Shown in pieces: positions 6,959-14,979 of a DNA stretch of 20,160 bases. Below the pieces are notes generated by a model. It was given only the letters and a program-made list of their open reading frames with translations. It did not search any database and was not told the DNA's origin. The position numbers and the translations under genes were made by a program. The stretch covers positions 16,243-36,402 of the forward strand of contig JAPYSZ010000004.1 of NCBI GenBank assembly GCA_029941645.1. The letters run 5' to 3'. This DNA comes from Candidatus Poseidoniia archaeon (GTDB taxonomy: Archaea; Thermoplasmatota; Poseidoniia; MGIII; CG-Epi1). Each line of letters starts with the position of its first letter. The first letter of the stretch is position 1.

Positions 6959-6965
6959 TGCAAAA

Positions 6966-9900
6966 ATGAACGCAAACGTATCAGAGTCAGCTTCCCTATA
7001 CGGGAAAATGATAGCAATGTTCGTTGCAGCCTTGTTTGTACTTAGCAGTTTTTCACTGTTAGTATCAGCAGGATCAGACGACGAACAAGAGAGCGAAATC
7101 ATCACAGGGATTACCCTTGGTGAGGCAATAGTATCCGAATCAGAAGGTGAAGTTGAGTTGGTAAGTGAACTCAATAATATCCTTCCTGGTCAAGAGGTAC
7201 CATGGGCTACAACTATGGCAGATGGTCACTTTTCTCCTGCTAAGCAGGAACCGGGTGCCGCAAAAGTATTGATTGTAGACGATGATGGTGAAAATTGGAT
7301 GTCAGGCCCCTGGCTCGAAGCGTCTCATATCGCGACTGCTTTGAATGATGGTGGCTATTCATTCGATGTTTTCCGTTCTGGAAGATGGGGAGGAACTACT
7401 AAGGAACTTCCTTCAGGTGATGCAGGATTATCTCTTGTAGATGATTATGAAGTAGTAATTTGGTATGGCGGATGGAACACTCAAATTATGTCAAGCGCTG
7501 AACAGAGTACTCTATCAAGTTATCTTGATGGTGACTGTGGCGGTAGTGATTCTTTCTGTACAACTAATAGAAATATGTTCGTATCAACGCAGATGAGTGA
7601 TTGGTTTGACTCTGCGGCTGGAACTTTCCAGAATAATTACATGCATTCAGACACATACTATTCTTCATACATTGTGGTTGATGGAACGTCAAACCCAATG
7701 AAGGGTGTAAGTGGTTCTATATTTGAGGGTAAGGAGTTTGATACAGATACTGCAGGTATCCATTACCTTGACAGGCCATGTGGTAACAAACCATATGATA
7801 ATACAGCTACTGGAGCATTTTGGATGGATGCACGTAAGGGTGCAGCAGATGGTCATGAGTACCATGCGGTTCAGTTCCCAGTTGATGGCTATGTAGGTCC
7901 ACAGACCCACAAAGCATTCATGTTTGCTGATGAAATAGGTGTCTTTAACAAGAGATCAGATAGAGCTGATTTATTTGGTACAGTACTTTCATGGATGGGA
8001 GTAACAAAAGAACAAACACAGAATGTTGATATTGGAATAGGTGGTTTAGATATTCCTAATCACGTTCAATACTGGCGATCCGTTGAAGCTATGGTACCAG
8101 TTGATATCAGAGTAACAGTTACAAACTATGGTATGTTACCTCAGAGCAGCACAGCTGTTCATCTAAAATTGAAGAATCAATTTGGTCAAGTTTTGTTTGA
8201 CAGTACTTTTGACACTAGAGCTTTCCCTGAAGGACATCCTATGCACATCGCGGATTCCATTCAGAATGGAGATAGTGTAGTATTCACATTTAACAAGACT
8301 AATGATCGTCATCAACGTATATATGATGGTGTAAATGAAAATAAAGCAAGACATGTTATGTTCACGAGTGCTGGAATGGATAGACTTTCAGCAGAAGTTA
8401 TGCACACTGGAGATCAAGGCGTTGCAAATAATTTTGTTCAAGCAGATGTTGGTGTAGGTAAGTGGATTGAAAATGGAGAGGCACCCGAAGATGAAATAGG
8501 CCCTTCAATTACTTTTGGTGATACCGATGTCAATGGTGCTAACAGTTTAGACCATGTAAATTACCACAGAGTTAGTAGTTATGACTGGGATATAGATGGT
8601 TGTGGCTGGGATTCAGGAGCAGCTTCTGATTGTGCAGATAATGGAGGAAGTCTAAACAAGACAATTAAATCTGTTTATCATGAAGGTAAGTCAGCTTTGG
8701 GTTCCTTCGCACCAGATGGATGGTACAAAACTAATGCAAATCCAGCAAATTGTGATTGGGGTACTTCTGGGGACAGTGACTGTCCTAAATTTACAGCAGA
8801 GCCAAATCAAGACGATTACTTCGTCTCACCACCACTTGACTTGAGTGCAATGGAAGAAGTTATTGTAGGTATGTTGTTTACTGGATGTATGGAATCTGGT
8901 GATAACTTTGTTATGCAGATATCCAAGGATGGGGTCTCATGGACCAACTTGATCACTTACTCTGGATTCTGTCCAGGTGAAGGAGCTTGGTATTTATGGG
9001 GTGGAGGTAACGCCAAATATCAAGGTTATGTATTGGGTGGAGATTACTATGGAACAGATGATGCAGATTCTATTCAGTGGAGAATCATGATGGATGCTGA
9101 TAGCGATCAAAACACAGAAGGTAGCAGGCCATACCCTGGTTGGTTTATCGATGAGATTGTTTTCCGTGGAACAGAACGTATAACTCGTGATGTTGCAGTA
9201 GGAGATATTACTGTTGACAGTGACTTTGTTGTAAAGGACAATGGTGGTAATAGTTTGTGGAGAGAAATTAATGCTACAGTGATTAATGCTGGAGAAGCAG
9301 GATGGACTGATTTACCTGTAAAATTCTCTATGAGTAATTTACAAGGTGAAGATTTATCATCATTCTTGGATACAACACAGCCATCAATTCCAAATCTTGA
9401 TGGAGATTCAAATTATGGTGACATAACACCTGGTGGTGGAAATGAAGACCAGAAAGAATTATTCTCTCTGTTTATGGTCCCTGGTGCAAATACGTATTAT
9501 GCAACAGTTGAAGTTCTAGTTCCTGCGGGTAAGGATTTCTTCCCGTGGAACAATTCATTAACTGTTTCATTCCGTGTGTTTGATACTTTCTTCTATGATG
9601 ATGTAGATTCACCTTCTGATAGGTCTTCTGTCTACGCGTATACTAAGGTAGATAGATTTTCTACAACAGAAAATAGTTGGAAGGCGAGAGATGTAGGCAA
9701 TGATGCATTTTCAGGACAGATGGTTTGGCAGTATGCTAAAGAATCAGGTTACTCGAAGTCTAGTCCAGATACAGGAGGAGGATCAGATGACAGTTTAATT
9801 ACTCAGGATTCTTTCGATCGTGATGGTCCAGGAGATAGATTCCAAACAGATCTTAATGTAGATCTTAGGGCGGCTTTCAAACCTATTCTTTCATATGCTA

Positions 9901-12293
9901 TCAAGTGGGATCTTGCTTCAGGCGATAGGCTTGAGGTAAGGGCGGCCACAGATTTCGATAGTGATCAGAAGATGTCATCTGGAACTTGGACAGTTGTAAA
10001 GACCTATGAAGGAGATTGTAGCTGTGCTTGGTCAAGCTCAGATGATGCACAATGGGTTGTTGAAGAACTGTCATTAGACGCATTTGAAGGATATCAAACT
10101 TGGATTGATTTCAGAGTCGTTACAGCCAATGGCGGAGGAAAGGGAGTCATGATAGATGACATTTACGTAATTGGTAATGAATATAGAAACAACTTTGACA
10201 TCATAAGTGTTGAAACAGATCGTTATGCAGCATCTGGTGGAGATCATGATTTGTCTATAACAGTTAAGGGAATTGGTCTTGAAGCACAAGAAGGTGTGAC
10301 TGTTTACGCACAGATTACTGATTCTAATGGTATTCGTGTGTGGCCAACAGACCGCTCTTTCAACTTCTTTGAGATACCATCAGATTTTGATCCTGATGAT
10401 AATGGAATTTCAGGTCTTGAGAAGGGTCAAACTTTCACAGTAAATCCATCTACAGCAGGAGATGACTGGACATGGGGTTCAGGCTTTGCTCCAGGAATAT
10501 ATAATCTGAGAGTTTCAGCTTGGAGACCAGATGAAATTCAAGTTCCTGATGAGAATCCAGCAAATAACAGAAAGACTGTAACTCTAGTACTTGGTGCTAC
10601 TCTTTTGAGTGGAGATCCTGAAAACTGGAATATGGGTAATGGATGGTCTTCAGGTTCCTATGTATGGGATGGTGTGAATGATGGTTCCTTAACCTCTGAA
10701 TCTTTCATGGTATGGAACAGCAGACCATTCTTGGTTGTTGAAGCTGAATATGATTTAACTGATGCAAGCGTTAAGGCTCAAGTTCGTGCAGGTTCAAGTG
10801 GAGCTTGGTATAACATCAAGTGGAGAGCAGCAGATCAATTGTCTACACTCTACTCTATACCTAGTGCAAACTATACACAATTGCCAGATAGTTGGACTGG
10901 AAGCAGTAGTTTTGATAATTCAACAAGCCAAACTTTCTTTGCAGATTTGGGTACAGTTGAACAGTTAACTGATGGTTCAGGTAACTTACAAGACCAATAT
11001 GTTCGCAATTCAATGCAGATTCGTTTGACTGGAACTAATACAGGTTCCGGAGATGGTGGAACATTTACAGCATTTTACCCATCTGTATTTGGTTTGGATG
11101 ACTATTCAGTAGATGTAAAGGACATTTCACCAACAACTCAGAATGGTGAGCCATCATCATCTACTGGTGACGAAGTTACAAGAACTTATACTGTTAAGGT
11201 AAACAACTATGGAGCAGCGTCTGATTCTGCCGTAGTTGACTTTGTGATAACAGCTCCAGCTAATTCATTTGTTACTTTGATGGATGGAACTAGCGCAATA
11301 ATGGATTCAATTATTCAGCAAGGTCGTAATACCTATGTTACCATTAAACCAATTAGTGGTTCATGGGGTAGTGGACGTGATGCTACAAGTGGAGGAGATC
11401 AAACCGCTTATATTGGTGAAGATGGACTTATTCAGTGGCCTAGTGGTACTGAAGAGTACGCACAATCAACTGGTTGGAAAATTAACAATCCAACTAAGTC
11501 AAGTTGGGATGCAGTCGCTAATAGACCAATGGAACCAAGTGCTTCTAACTTTGTCAATCCAGGTTCAACACAGTCTGTGAATATAGATGTTACGATTGGT
11601 TATGCAGGATGGGCACCTCCAGATACATACAGTATTCAGGCTGATGCTCGCTCATGGTCTGACTATGATAATACTTTCACCAGTGGTGATTCTGATGGTC
11701 AAGCAACTATGGTTATAGCCAAACCTGATCTTTCAATTGGTAGCGATGTTAGATACATATCTCACGCTACTGGTTTCGGAGAATCTGGTGTTGGTTGGGT
11801 TAAGAAGACAGGTGGCTCGGATGATCCATACTTTAGTTTCATGTTTGAAGTGGTAAACTCAGGTACTGAGACCGTCGGATCATTCAAGGTCGGTCTTTTG
11901 GACTTTGAGAGTAATCCAATGGGTGTTCAAGTAGGATTATACTGGACAAGCAGTGGTTGGGCTATTGATGCAAGTAAGACTACAGCTACAGGTGCGGATA
12001 TTATATCTGAAGGCAACAAGAAGTATGTATTCTTCCAAGCAACAGCGTCTGAATTAGGTATGTCTGATGGTCCTGGCGATAGTACAAGTGGTGCTTACAC
12101 TTTCTATTTAGCAGTTGATACTGAAGAGTCAGTAACGGAGTCTAATGAGAACAATAACCGTGTTCCAATTACTATAACTGCAGTAAAGGAAGTTAATACT
12201 ATACCTTCTTTTGCACTATCTATGTTGGGCATTACACTAAGCGGTCTTTTGGCAGCTATAGGTATGTCACTTAGACGTAAAGAAGAAGAATAA
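6966..12293 (+). CDS. Giant secreted, membrane-anchored multidomain surface protein (1775 aa)
   Basis: The N-terminus carries a signal peptide (hydrophobic 15-34, likely cleavage after VSA at 35). A GATase/peptidase-C25-like Rossmann domain follows (about 98-350; KVLIVDDDGENW, DYEVVIWYGGW). Then CARDB-like and jelly-roll modules alternate: CARDB about 352-495, jelly roll 529-738 (ending WFIDEIVFRG), CARDB 742-873, jelly roll 874-1073 (ending MIDDIYVIGNE), CARDB 1075-1210, jelly roll 1212-1381 (ending FGLDDYSV), and two more CARDB-like domains (1383-1585, 1585-1740). The end is IPSF, a hydrophobic helix (about 1750-1768) and RRKEEE. All boundaries are read by eye. The protein is strongly acidic, Asp- and Ser/Thr-rich, with several closely spaced Cys pairs, suggesting calcium binding and disulfides. 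I see no protease active site. A cell-surface or adhesive role is likely. It is monocistronic, with its own SD and a palindromic terminator. Confidence 0.9.
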   Translation: MNANVSESASLYGKMIAMFVAALFVLSSFSLLVSAGSDDEQESEIITGITLGEAIVSESEGEVELVSELNNILPGQEVPWATTMADGHFSPAKQEPGAAKVLIVDDDGENWMSGPWLEASHIATALNDGGYSFDVFRSGRWGGTTKELPSGDAGLSLVDDYEVVIWYGGWNTQIMSSAEQSTLSSYLDGDCGGSDSFCTTNRNMFVSTQMSDWFDSAAGTFQNNYMHSDTYYSSYIVVDGTSNPMKGVSGSIFEGKEFDTDTAGIHYLDRPCGNKPYDNTATGAFWMDARKGAADGHEYHAVQFPVDGYVGPQTHKAFMFADEIGVFNKRSDRADLFGTVLSWMGVTKEQTQNVDIGIGGLDIPNHVQYWRSVEAMVPVDIRVTVTNYGMLPQSSTAVHLKLKNQFGQVLFDSTFDTRAFPEGHPMHIADSIQNGDSVVFTFNKTNDRHQRIYDGVNENKARHVMFTSAGMDRLSAEVMHTGDQGVANNFVQADVGVGKWIENGEAPEDEIGPSITFGDTDVNGANSLDHVNYHRVSSYDWDIDGCGWDSGAASDCADNGGSLNKTIKSVYHEGKSALGSFAPDGWYKTNANPANCDWGTSGDSDCPKFTAEPNQDDYFVSPPLDLSAMEEVIVGMLFTGCMESGDNFVMQISKDGVSWTNLITYSGFCPGEGAWYLWGGGNAKYQGYVLGGDYYGTDDADSIQWRIMMDADSDQNTEGSRPYPGWFIDEIVFRGTERITRDVAVGDITVDSDFVVKDNGGNSLWREINATVINAGEAGWTDLPVKFSMSNLQGEDLSSFLDTTQPSIPNLDGDSNYGDITPGGGNEDQKELFSLFMVPGANTYYATVEVLVPAGKDFFPWNNSLTVSFRVFDTFFYDDVDSPSDRSSVYAYTKVDRFSTTENSWKARDVGNDAFSGQMVWQYAKESGYSKSSPDTGGGSDDSLITQDSFDRDGPGDRFQTDLNVDLRAAFKPILSYAIKWDLASGDRLEVRAATDFDSDQKMSSGTWTVVKTYEGDCSCAWSSSDDAQWVVEELSLDAFEGYQTWIDFRVVTANGGGKGVMIDDIYVIGNEYRNNFDIISVETDRYAASGGDHDLSITVKGIGLEAQEGVTVYAQITDSNGIRVWPTDRSFNFFEIPSDFDPDDNGISGLEKGQTFTVNPSTAGDDWTWGSGFAPGIYNLRVSAWRPDEIQVPDENPANNRKTVTLVLGATLLSGDPENWNMGNGWSSGSYVWDGVNDGSLTSESFMVWNSRPFLVVEAEYDLTDASVKAQVRAGSSGAWYNIKWRAADQLSTLYSIPSANYTQLPDSWTGSSSFDNSTSQTFFADLGTVEQLTDGSGNLQDQYVRNSMQIRLTGTNTGSGDGGTFTAFYPSVFGLDDYSVDVKDISPTTQNGEPSSSTGDEVTRTYTVKVNNYGAASDSAVVDFVITAPANSFVTLMDGTSAIMDSIIQQGRNTYVTIKPISGSWGSGRDATSGGDQTAYIGEDGLIQWPSGTEEYAQSTGWKINNPTKSSWDAVANRPMEPSASNFVNPGSTQSVNIDVTIGYAGWAPPDTYSIQADARSWSDYDNTFTSGDSDGQATMVIAKPDLSIGSDVRYISHATGFGESGVGWVKKTGGSDDPYFSFMFEVVNSGTETVGSFKVGLLDFESNPMGVQVGLYWTSSGWAIDASKTTATGADIISEGNKKYVFFQATASELGMSDGPGDSTSGAYTFYLAVDTEESVTESNENNNRVPITITAVKEVNTIPSFALSMLGITLSGLLAAIGMSLRRKEEE

Positions 12294-12310
12294 GTAAATC
12301 TAAGTCATTA

Positions 12311-12336
12311 GAGAGAAAGGTTGCAACCTTTCTCTC
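12311..12336. terminator. Perfect 26-nt palindrome between convergent genes
   Basis: GAGAGAAAGGTTG is followed at once by its exact reverse complement: 13 bp per arm with no spacer (an 11-bp stem with a TGCA loop in RNA). It lies 18 nt after the surface-protein stop and 108 nt before the ftsZ stop, so a bidirectional terminator is the simplest reading. Confidence 0.55.
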
Positions 12337-12443
12337 AATGAGCGGTATACACCAGCTTTAGCTTTGTCAAAAAGAAAGTGAATATTTGATTGCCACAGGC
12401 CTTACCTTAGGAAGCAAAGCCTGCAGCGAAGGTGTGTGATTAA
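12337..12443. other. Intergenic tail with a weak hairpin
   Basis: No ORF of note. The only structure seen is CAGGC (12396-12400) pairing with GCCTG (12419-12423) around an 18-nt loop, just after the ftsZ stop on the minus strand. It may be a minor terminator or nothing. Confidence 0.2.
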
Positions 12444-13490
12444 TTAGCCAATCATAGGGATTGATTTGCCTAGAGGTGATTCCTGCTTTTCGGCAATATC
12501 ATCCACGACTATTTCCTCTTCAGGAATGGCAGCAACAAGCATTACAACTTTGACACTGGATGCCATAGAATCATCGGTACGTAATCCCCAAATTAAGTTA
12601 ACATCATCAGATAGTTCATATTTTAGAGCTGAAAGAACTTCATGACAGTTGTTTAGTGAGAATTCACTTCCAGCAGCGACATGTAAAAGAACAGCTTCAG
12701 CGCCTTGGTAGTGAGATCCAAGAAGTGGATTATTAGTTACAGAATCAAGTACACTACCTGGATCGGAACTTTCTGAGTCTCCATATAGTACCTTTGCATT
12801 TCCACCAGCTTCAATTATTTTTCTTAAATCAGCAAAATCTACATTTATAGTTGAAGGTTCAGTTACAACTTCCGCTAAAGATTGCACAGTTTCGGCTACT
12901 AAATCGGACATAACTCCAAATGCTTTTTTCATAGGATAGTCGCCATTTTTTATTTCATTTATTTTTTCATTATCTAACTCAATAACACAATGACAACTAT
13001 TCTTCAGTTCTCTTAATCCAGCTAAAGCGGTGTTACGGCGTCTGATACCTTCTTCTTTGAATGGTAAAACAGCTACACCAACAACTAGAGCATCAGTTTC
13101 TCTTGCATATTTAGCAATTATAGGGGAACATCCAGTACCAGTACCGCCCCCCATTCCAGCAATAATAAAAACCAAATCAGTATCACTTATTGTATTCCTT
13201 AATGTTTCTTCATCACCTTCTGCACATCTTTTACCTAGATGAGGATCTCCTCCAGTCCCTCTACCTTGTGTTATTGTAGCACCAAGAACTTTTCTTGTAT
13301 GAGCCCGACAATTATTTAGATGAATTGCATCTGTGTTAAGAGCAATTGTTTCAACGCCAGTTATCTTTCTGTTGTAAAGACGTTTTAGGATGTTATTTCC
13401 AGCACCTCCAACTCCCAGGACTTTTATCTTTGGTGGAGATATAAACTCCATCAAGTCACTGGAGTCAAATGTTTCCAATCTATCCATCAT
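12444..13490 (-). CDS. ftsZ: Cell-division GTPase FtsZ
   Basis: Tubulin-like GTPase that forms the division ring. The 348-residue protein shows the T1 loop LGVGGAGNN (25-33), the T3-region GRGTGGDP (77-83), the tubulin signature GGGTGTG (114-120, followed by CSP where most FtsZ have AAP or SSP), FKEEG/RRRNTA (144-155), and the synergy T7 loop NVDFADLRKII (216-226) with Asp218 and Asp221 for GTP hydrolysis. A short acidic linker and a GKSIPMIG tail follow the core; the tail could bind partners. Which archaeal group (FtsZ1 or FtsZ2) it belongs to cannot be settled by eye. The ATG lies two bases after the RHH regulator stop, so both are on one mRNA. Confidence 0.95.
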   Translation of the reverse strand: MMDRLETFDSSDLMEFISPPKIKVLGVGGAGNNILKRLYNRKITGVETIALNTDAIHLNNCRAHTRKVLGATITQGRGTGGDPHLGKRCAEGDEETLRNTISDTDLVFIIAGMGGGTGTGCSPIIAKYARETDALVVGVAVLPFKEEGIRRRNTALAGLRELKNSCHCVIELDNEKINEIKNGDYPMKKAFGVMSDLVAETVQSLAEVVTEPSTINVDFADLRKIIEAGGNAKVLYGDSESSDPGSVLDSVTNNPLLGSHYQGAEAVLLHVAAGSEFSLNNCHEVLSALKYELSDDVNLIWGLRTDDSMASSVKVVMLVAAIPEEEIVVDDIAEKQESPLGKSIPMIG

Positions 13491-13492
13491 GT

Positions 13493-13888
13493 TTAGTCGC
13501 CTCCGTAATCGGAGAAGACCATTTTTCTTCTGTTAGACATTGTATTGACTTCATTTCTTAGGAATTGGTAATCTTTTTCTTCTCTATATTTAGAGGCTGA
13601 ATGTTGTAAGAGAGCTTCTGAAACAATTTGATCTATGTTTCCGTATCCATCTTCTTGAAGGTCATGTAATTTTTCTCTGACTTTTTGAGGAACTTTTACT
13701 GTAAGTGAATCATGCGTTGGTGAAACAGTGTGCCGGTCTAGGTATTCATCTAAGGCTTCTTGTATCAATTGGTTATACGATTTTATTTTTAGAGGATTTT
13801 CAGTTGCCCAGTACTCAATCCTAGCAGCCCTTTCAGGATCTAAACGTACGGTTAATCTGTTTGTAGTAAGGGGTCCGAGAGGTGCCAT
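13493..13888 (-). CDS. Tandem ribbon-helix-helix regulator upstream of ftsZ
   Basis: 131 residues with two RHH (CopG/MetJ-type) units in one chain. The first has strand RLTVRL (11-16) and helices about 17-29 and 38-51 (NQLIQEALDEYL). The second has strand SLTVKVP (61-67) and helices about 68-79 and 83-97 (DQIVSEALL). A charged tail ends FSDYGGD. RHH proteins normally dimerise to form the DNA-binding ribbon; here one chain could form it alone. Haloarchaea have an RHH regulator (CdrS) co-transcribed with ftsZ2, so this is a plausible functional analogue. I chose the ATG at 13888: a TATA box lies about 29 nt upstream, inside the 17-codon extension that a start at 13939 would need. Two TGACA/TGTCA repeats upstream are candidate operators for autoregulation. 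Confidence 0.8.
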   Translation of the reverse strand: MAPLGPLTTNRLTVRLDPERAARIEYWATENPLKIKSYNQLIQEALDEYLDRHTVSPTHDSLTVKVPQKVREKLHDLQEDGYGNIDQIVSEALLQHSASKYREEKDYQFLRNEVNTMSNRRKMVFSDYGGD

Positions 13889-13912
13889 AATATTATCTCT
13901 GAAGAGAACATA

Positions 13913-13922
13913 GTATATAAAC
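13913..13922 (-). promoter_or_regulatory. TATA box of the RHH-ftsZ operon
   Basis: Minus-strand GTTTATATAC, centred about 29 nt before the ATG at 13888; predicts a leaderless or near-leaderless transcript and excludes the longer N-terminus. The first inverted repeat begins 12 bp upstream of it. Confidence 0.65.
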
Positions 13923-13933
13923 TTAATCCTTTT

Positions 13934-13952
13934 TGACACATTAATAGTGTCA
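13934..13952. promoter_or_regulatory. Inverted repeat TGACAC-N7-GTGTCA, candidate operator 1
   Basis: Perfect 6-bp arms around an AT-only spacer, directly upstream of the RHH-gene TATA box. RHH proteins usually bind such short inverted repeats, often at their own promoters. That the neighbouring regulator binds here is inference. Confidence 0.5.
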
Positions 13953-13978
13953 TATCATGCTTGTATTATATATTTTGG

Positions 13979-13994
13979 TGACAAACAGGTGTCA
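13979..13994. promoter_or_regulatory. Inverted repeat TGACA-N6-TGTCA, candidate operator 2
   Basis: Same arms as operator 1 but a 6-nt spacer; the dyad centres are about 43-44 bp apart, near four helical turns. It lies 24 bp upstream of the TATA box of the divergent Ncs6/TtuA-type gene. Confidence 0.45.
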
Positions 13995-14017
13995 TACTTG
14001 TGGTTACCTCCAAAGGA

Positions 14018-14023
14018 TATAAA
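14018..14023 (+). promoter_or_regulatory. TATA box of the Ncs6/TtuA-type gene
   Basis: TATAAA preceded by a purine-rich AAAGGA, centred about 23 nt before the GTG at 14043, fitting leaderless initiation at that codon. Confidence 0.6.
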
Positions 14024-14042
14024 GTAGTATGTATGCTCATTT

Positions 14043-14966
14043 GTGGCTTGTAAATCATGCGGTACTAATCCTGTAATCAGTCGTCGTTATTCTGGTGAGG
14101 TACTTTGCCGTAATTGCTTTTTCAGATCATTTGAAAAAAATGCAATTAAGGAATTAAGAAATCAGATTAATGAGCTTGTTTCTAACTCTAATCTCAAACC
14201 AAAAAAGATAGGTATCGGTCTTTCAGGTGGTAAGGATTCTACAGTGGCGTTAAGTATATTGAGTAAATATTGTGGTGAAAGGGATACGGAGATAATAGGT
14301 CTTTCAGTGGATGAAGGTATAGAGAATTACCGTTCAGCTTCATTGGAATGCGCAAAATCTAGTTGTCAGGATTTGAGAATCCCTCTTGAGATTTTTTCAT
14401 ATAAGGAATTGATAGGCATGAGTCTGGGAGAATTATTGATTGCTCATCCCCCTGAAGCATCACCATGTTCTCCCTGTGGTATTTTGAGACGTCGTTCACT
14501 TAATCTAATGGCTAGAGCATCAGACGTAGATTGTTTGGTTTTAGGTCATAATCTGGATGATTTTTCACAGACTGTATTGATGAATCATTGTAGGGGTGAT
14601 GTTTCAAGACTGAATAGAATGGCGCCTCACAAATATGTGCAAAAGGGTTTCGTTCCTAGATTATTACCATTGAGAAGATTACCTGAACAGGAAGTATACC
14701 TTTATGCAATCTTAAAGGAAATGGAATTCCATGATGGTGATTGTCCTTATGCAGGTAAAGCCCAAAGAAATCTTTTTAGAAAAATAGTTATGGAATTAGA
14801 GCAAAAACAACCAGGAACTAGGCATTCATTAGTTAATGGAATGGAAAAGATTAGAGAGAATACACCACCTCCTCCTAATATTTCAGAATGTCCTTCTTGC
14901 GGTGAACCTTCTGGAGGCAATGGTCCTTGTGTATTTTGCCGTGAATTTGGGAGTTTTGTGGTTTAA
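14043..14966 (+). CDS. Ncs6/TtuA-family tRNA 2-thiouridine synthase
   Basis: PP-loop ATPase that adenylates a tRNA uridine for sulfur transfer (U34 in Ncs6/Ctu1, U54 in TtuA). The order of elements is complete: N-terminal zinc ribbon (Cys3, Cys6, Cys22, Cys25), PP-loop SGGKDS (61-66), the paired CSPC (Cys142, Cys145) and Cys234 (DGDCPYAG) that form the catalytic or Fe-S site in TtuA, GHNLDD (168-173), and a C-terminal zinc ribbon (Cys283, Cys286, Cys296, Cys299). The length of 307 is typical. The start is GTG at 14043, placed by the TATA box and by the zinc ribbon beginning at residue 3; the ATG at 14033 is out of frame. U34 versus U54 cannot be decided here. It shares its divergent promoter region with the RHH-ftsZ unit. 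Confidence 0.88.
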   Translation: MACKSCGTNPVISRRYSGEVLCRNCFFRSFEKNAIKELRNQINELVSNSNLKPKKIGIGLSGGKDSTVALSILSKYCGERDTEIIGLSVDEGIENYRSASLECAKSSCQDLRIPLEIFSYKELIGMSLGELLIAHPPEASPCSPCGILRRRSLNLMARASDVDCLVLGHNLDDFSQTVLMNHCRGDVSRLNRMAPHKYVQKGFVPRLLPLRRLPEQEVYLYAILKEMEFHDGDCPYAGKAQRNLFRKIVMELEQKQPGTRHSLVNGMEKIRENTPPPPNISECPSCGEPSGGNGPCVFCREFGSFVV

Positions 14967-14971
14967 TTATC

Positions 14972-14979
14972 TTTTTTTT
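14972..14979 (+). terminator. T8 tract after the Ncs6/TtuA-type gene
   Basis: Eight Ts start 5 nt after the stop, an oligo-T terminator of the usual archaeal kind. It runs into the stop codon of the convergent FKBP gene, leaving only 11 bp between the two genes. Confidence 0.5.

Noticed and set aside
13889..13939. 17-codon N-terminal extension of the RHH regulator
   Set aside because: The TATA box (13913-13922) and part of operator 1 fall in or near it, and the RHH fold begins after the inner ATG.
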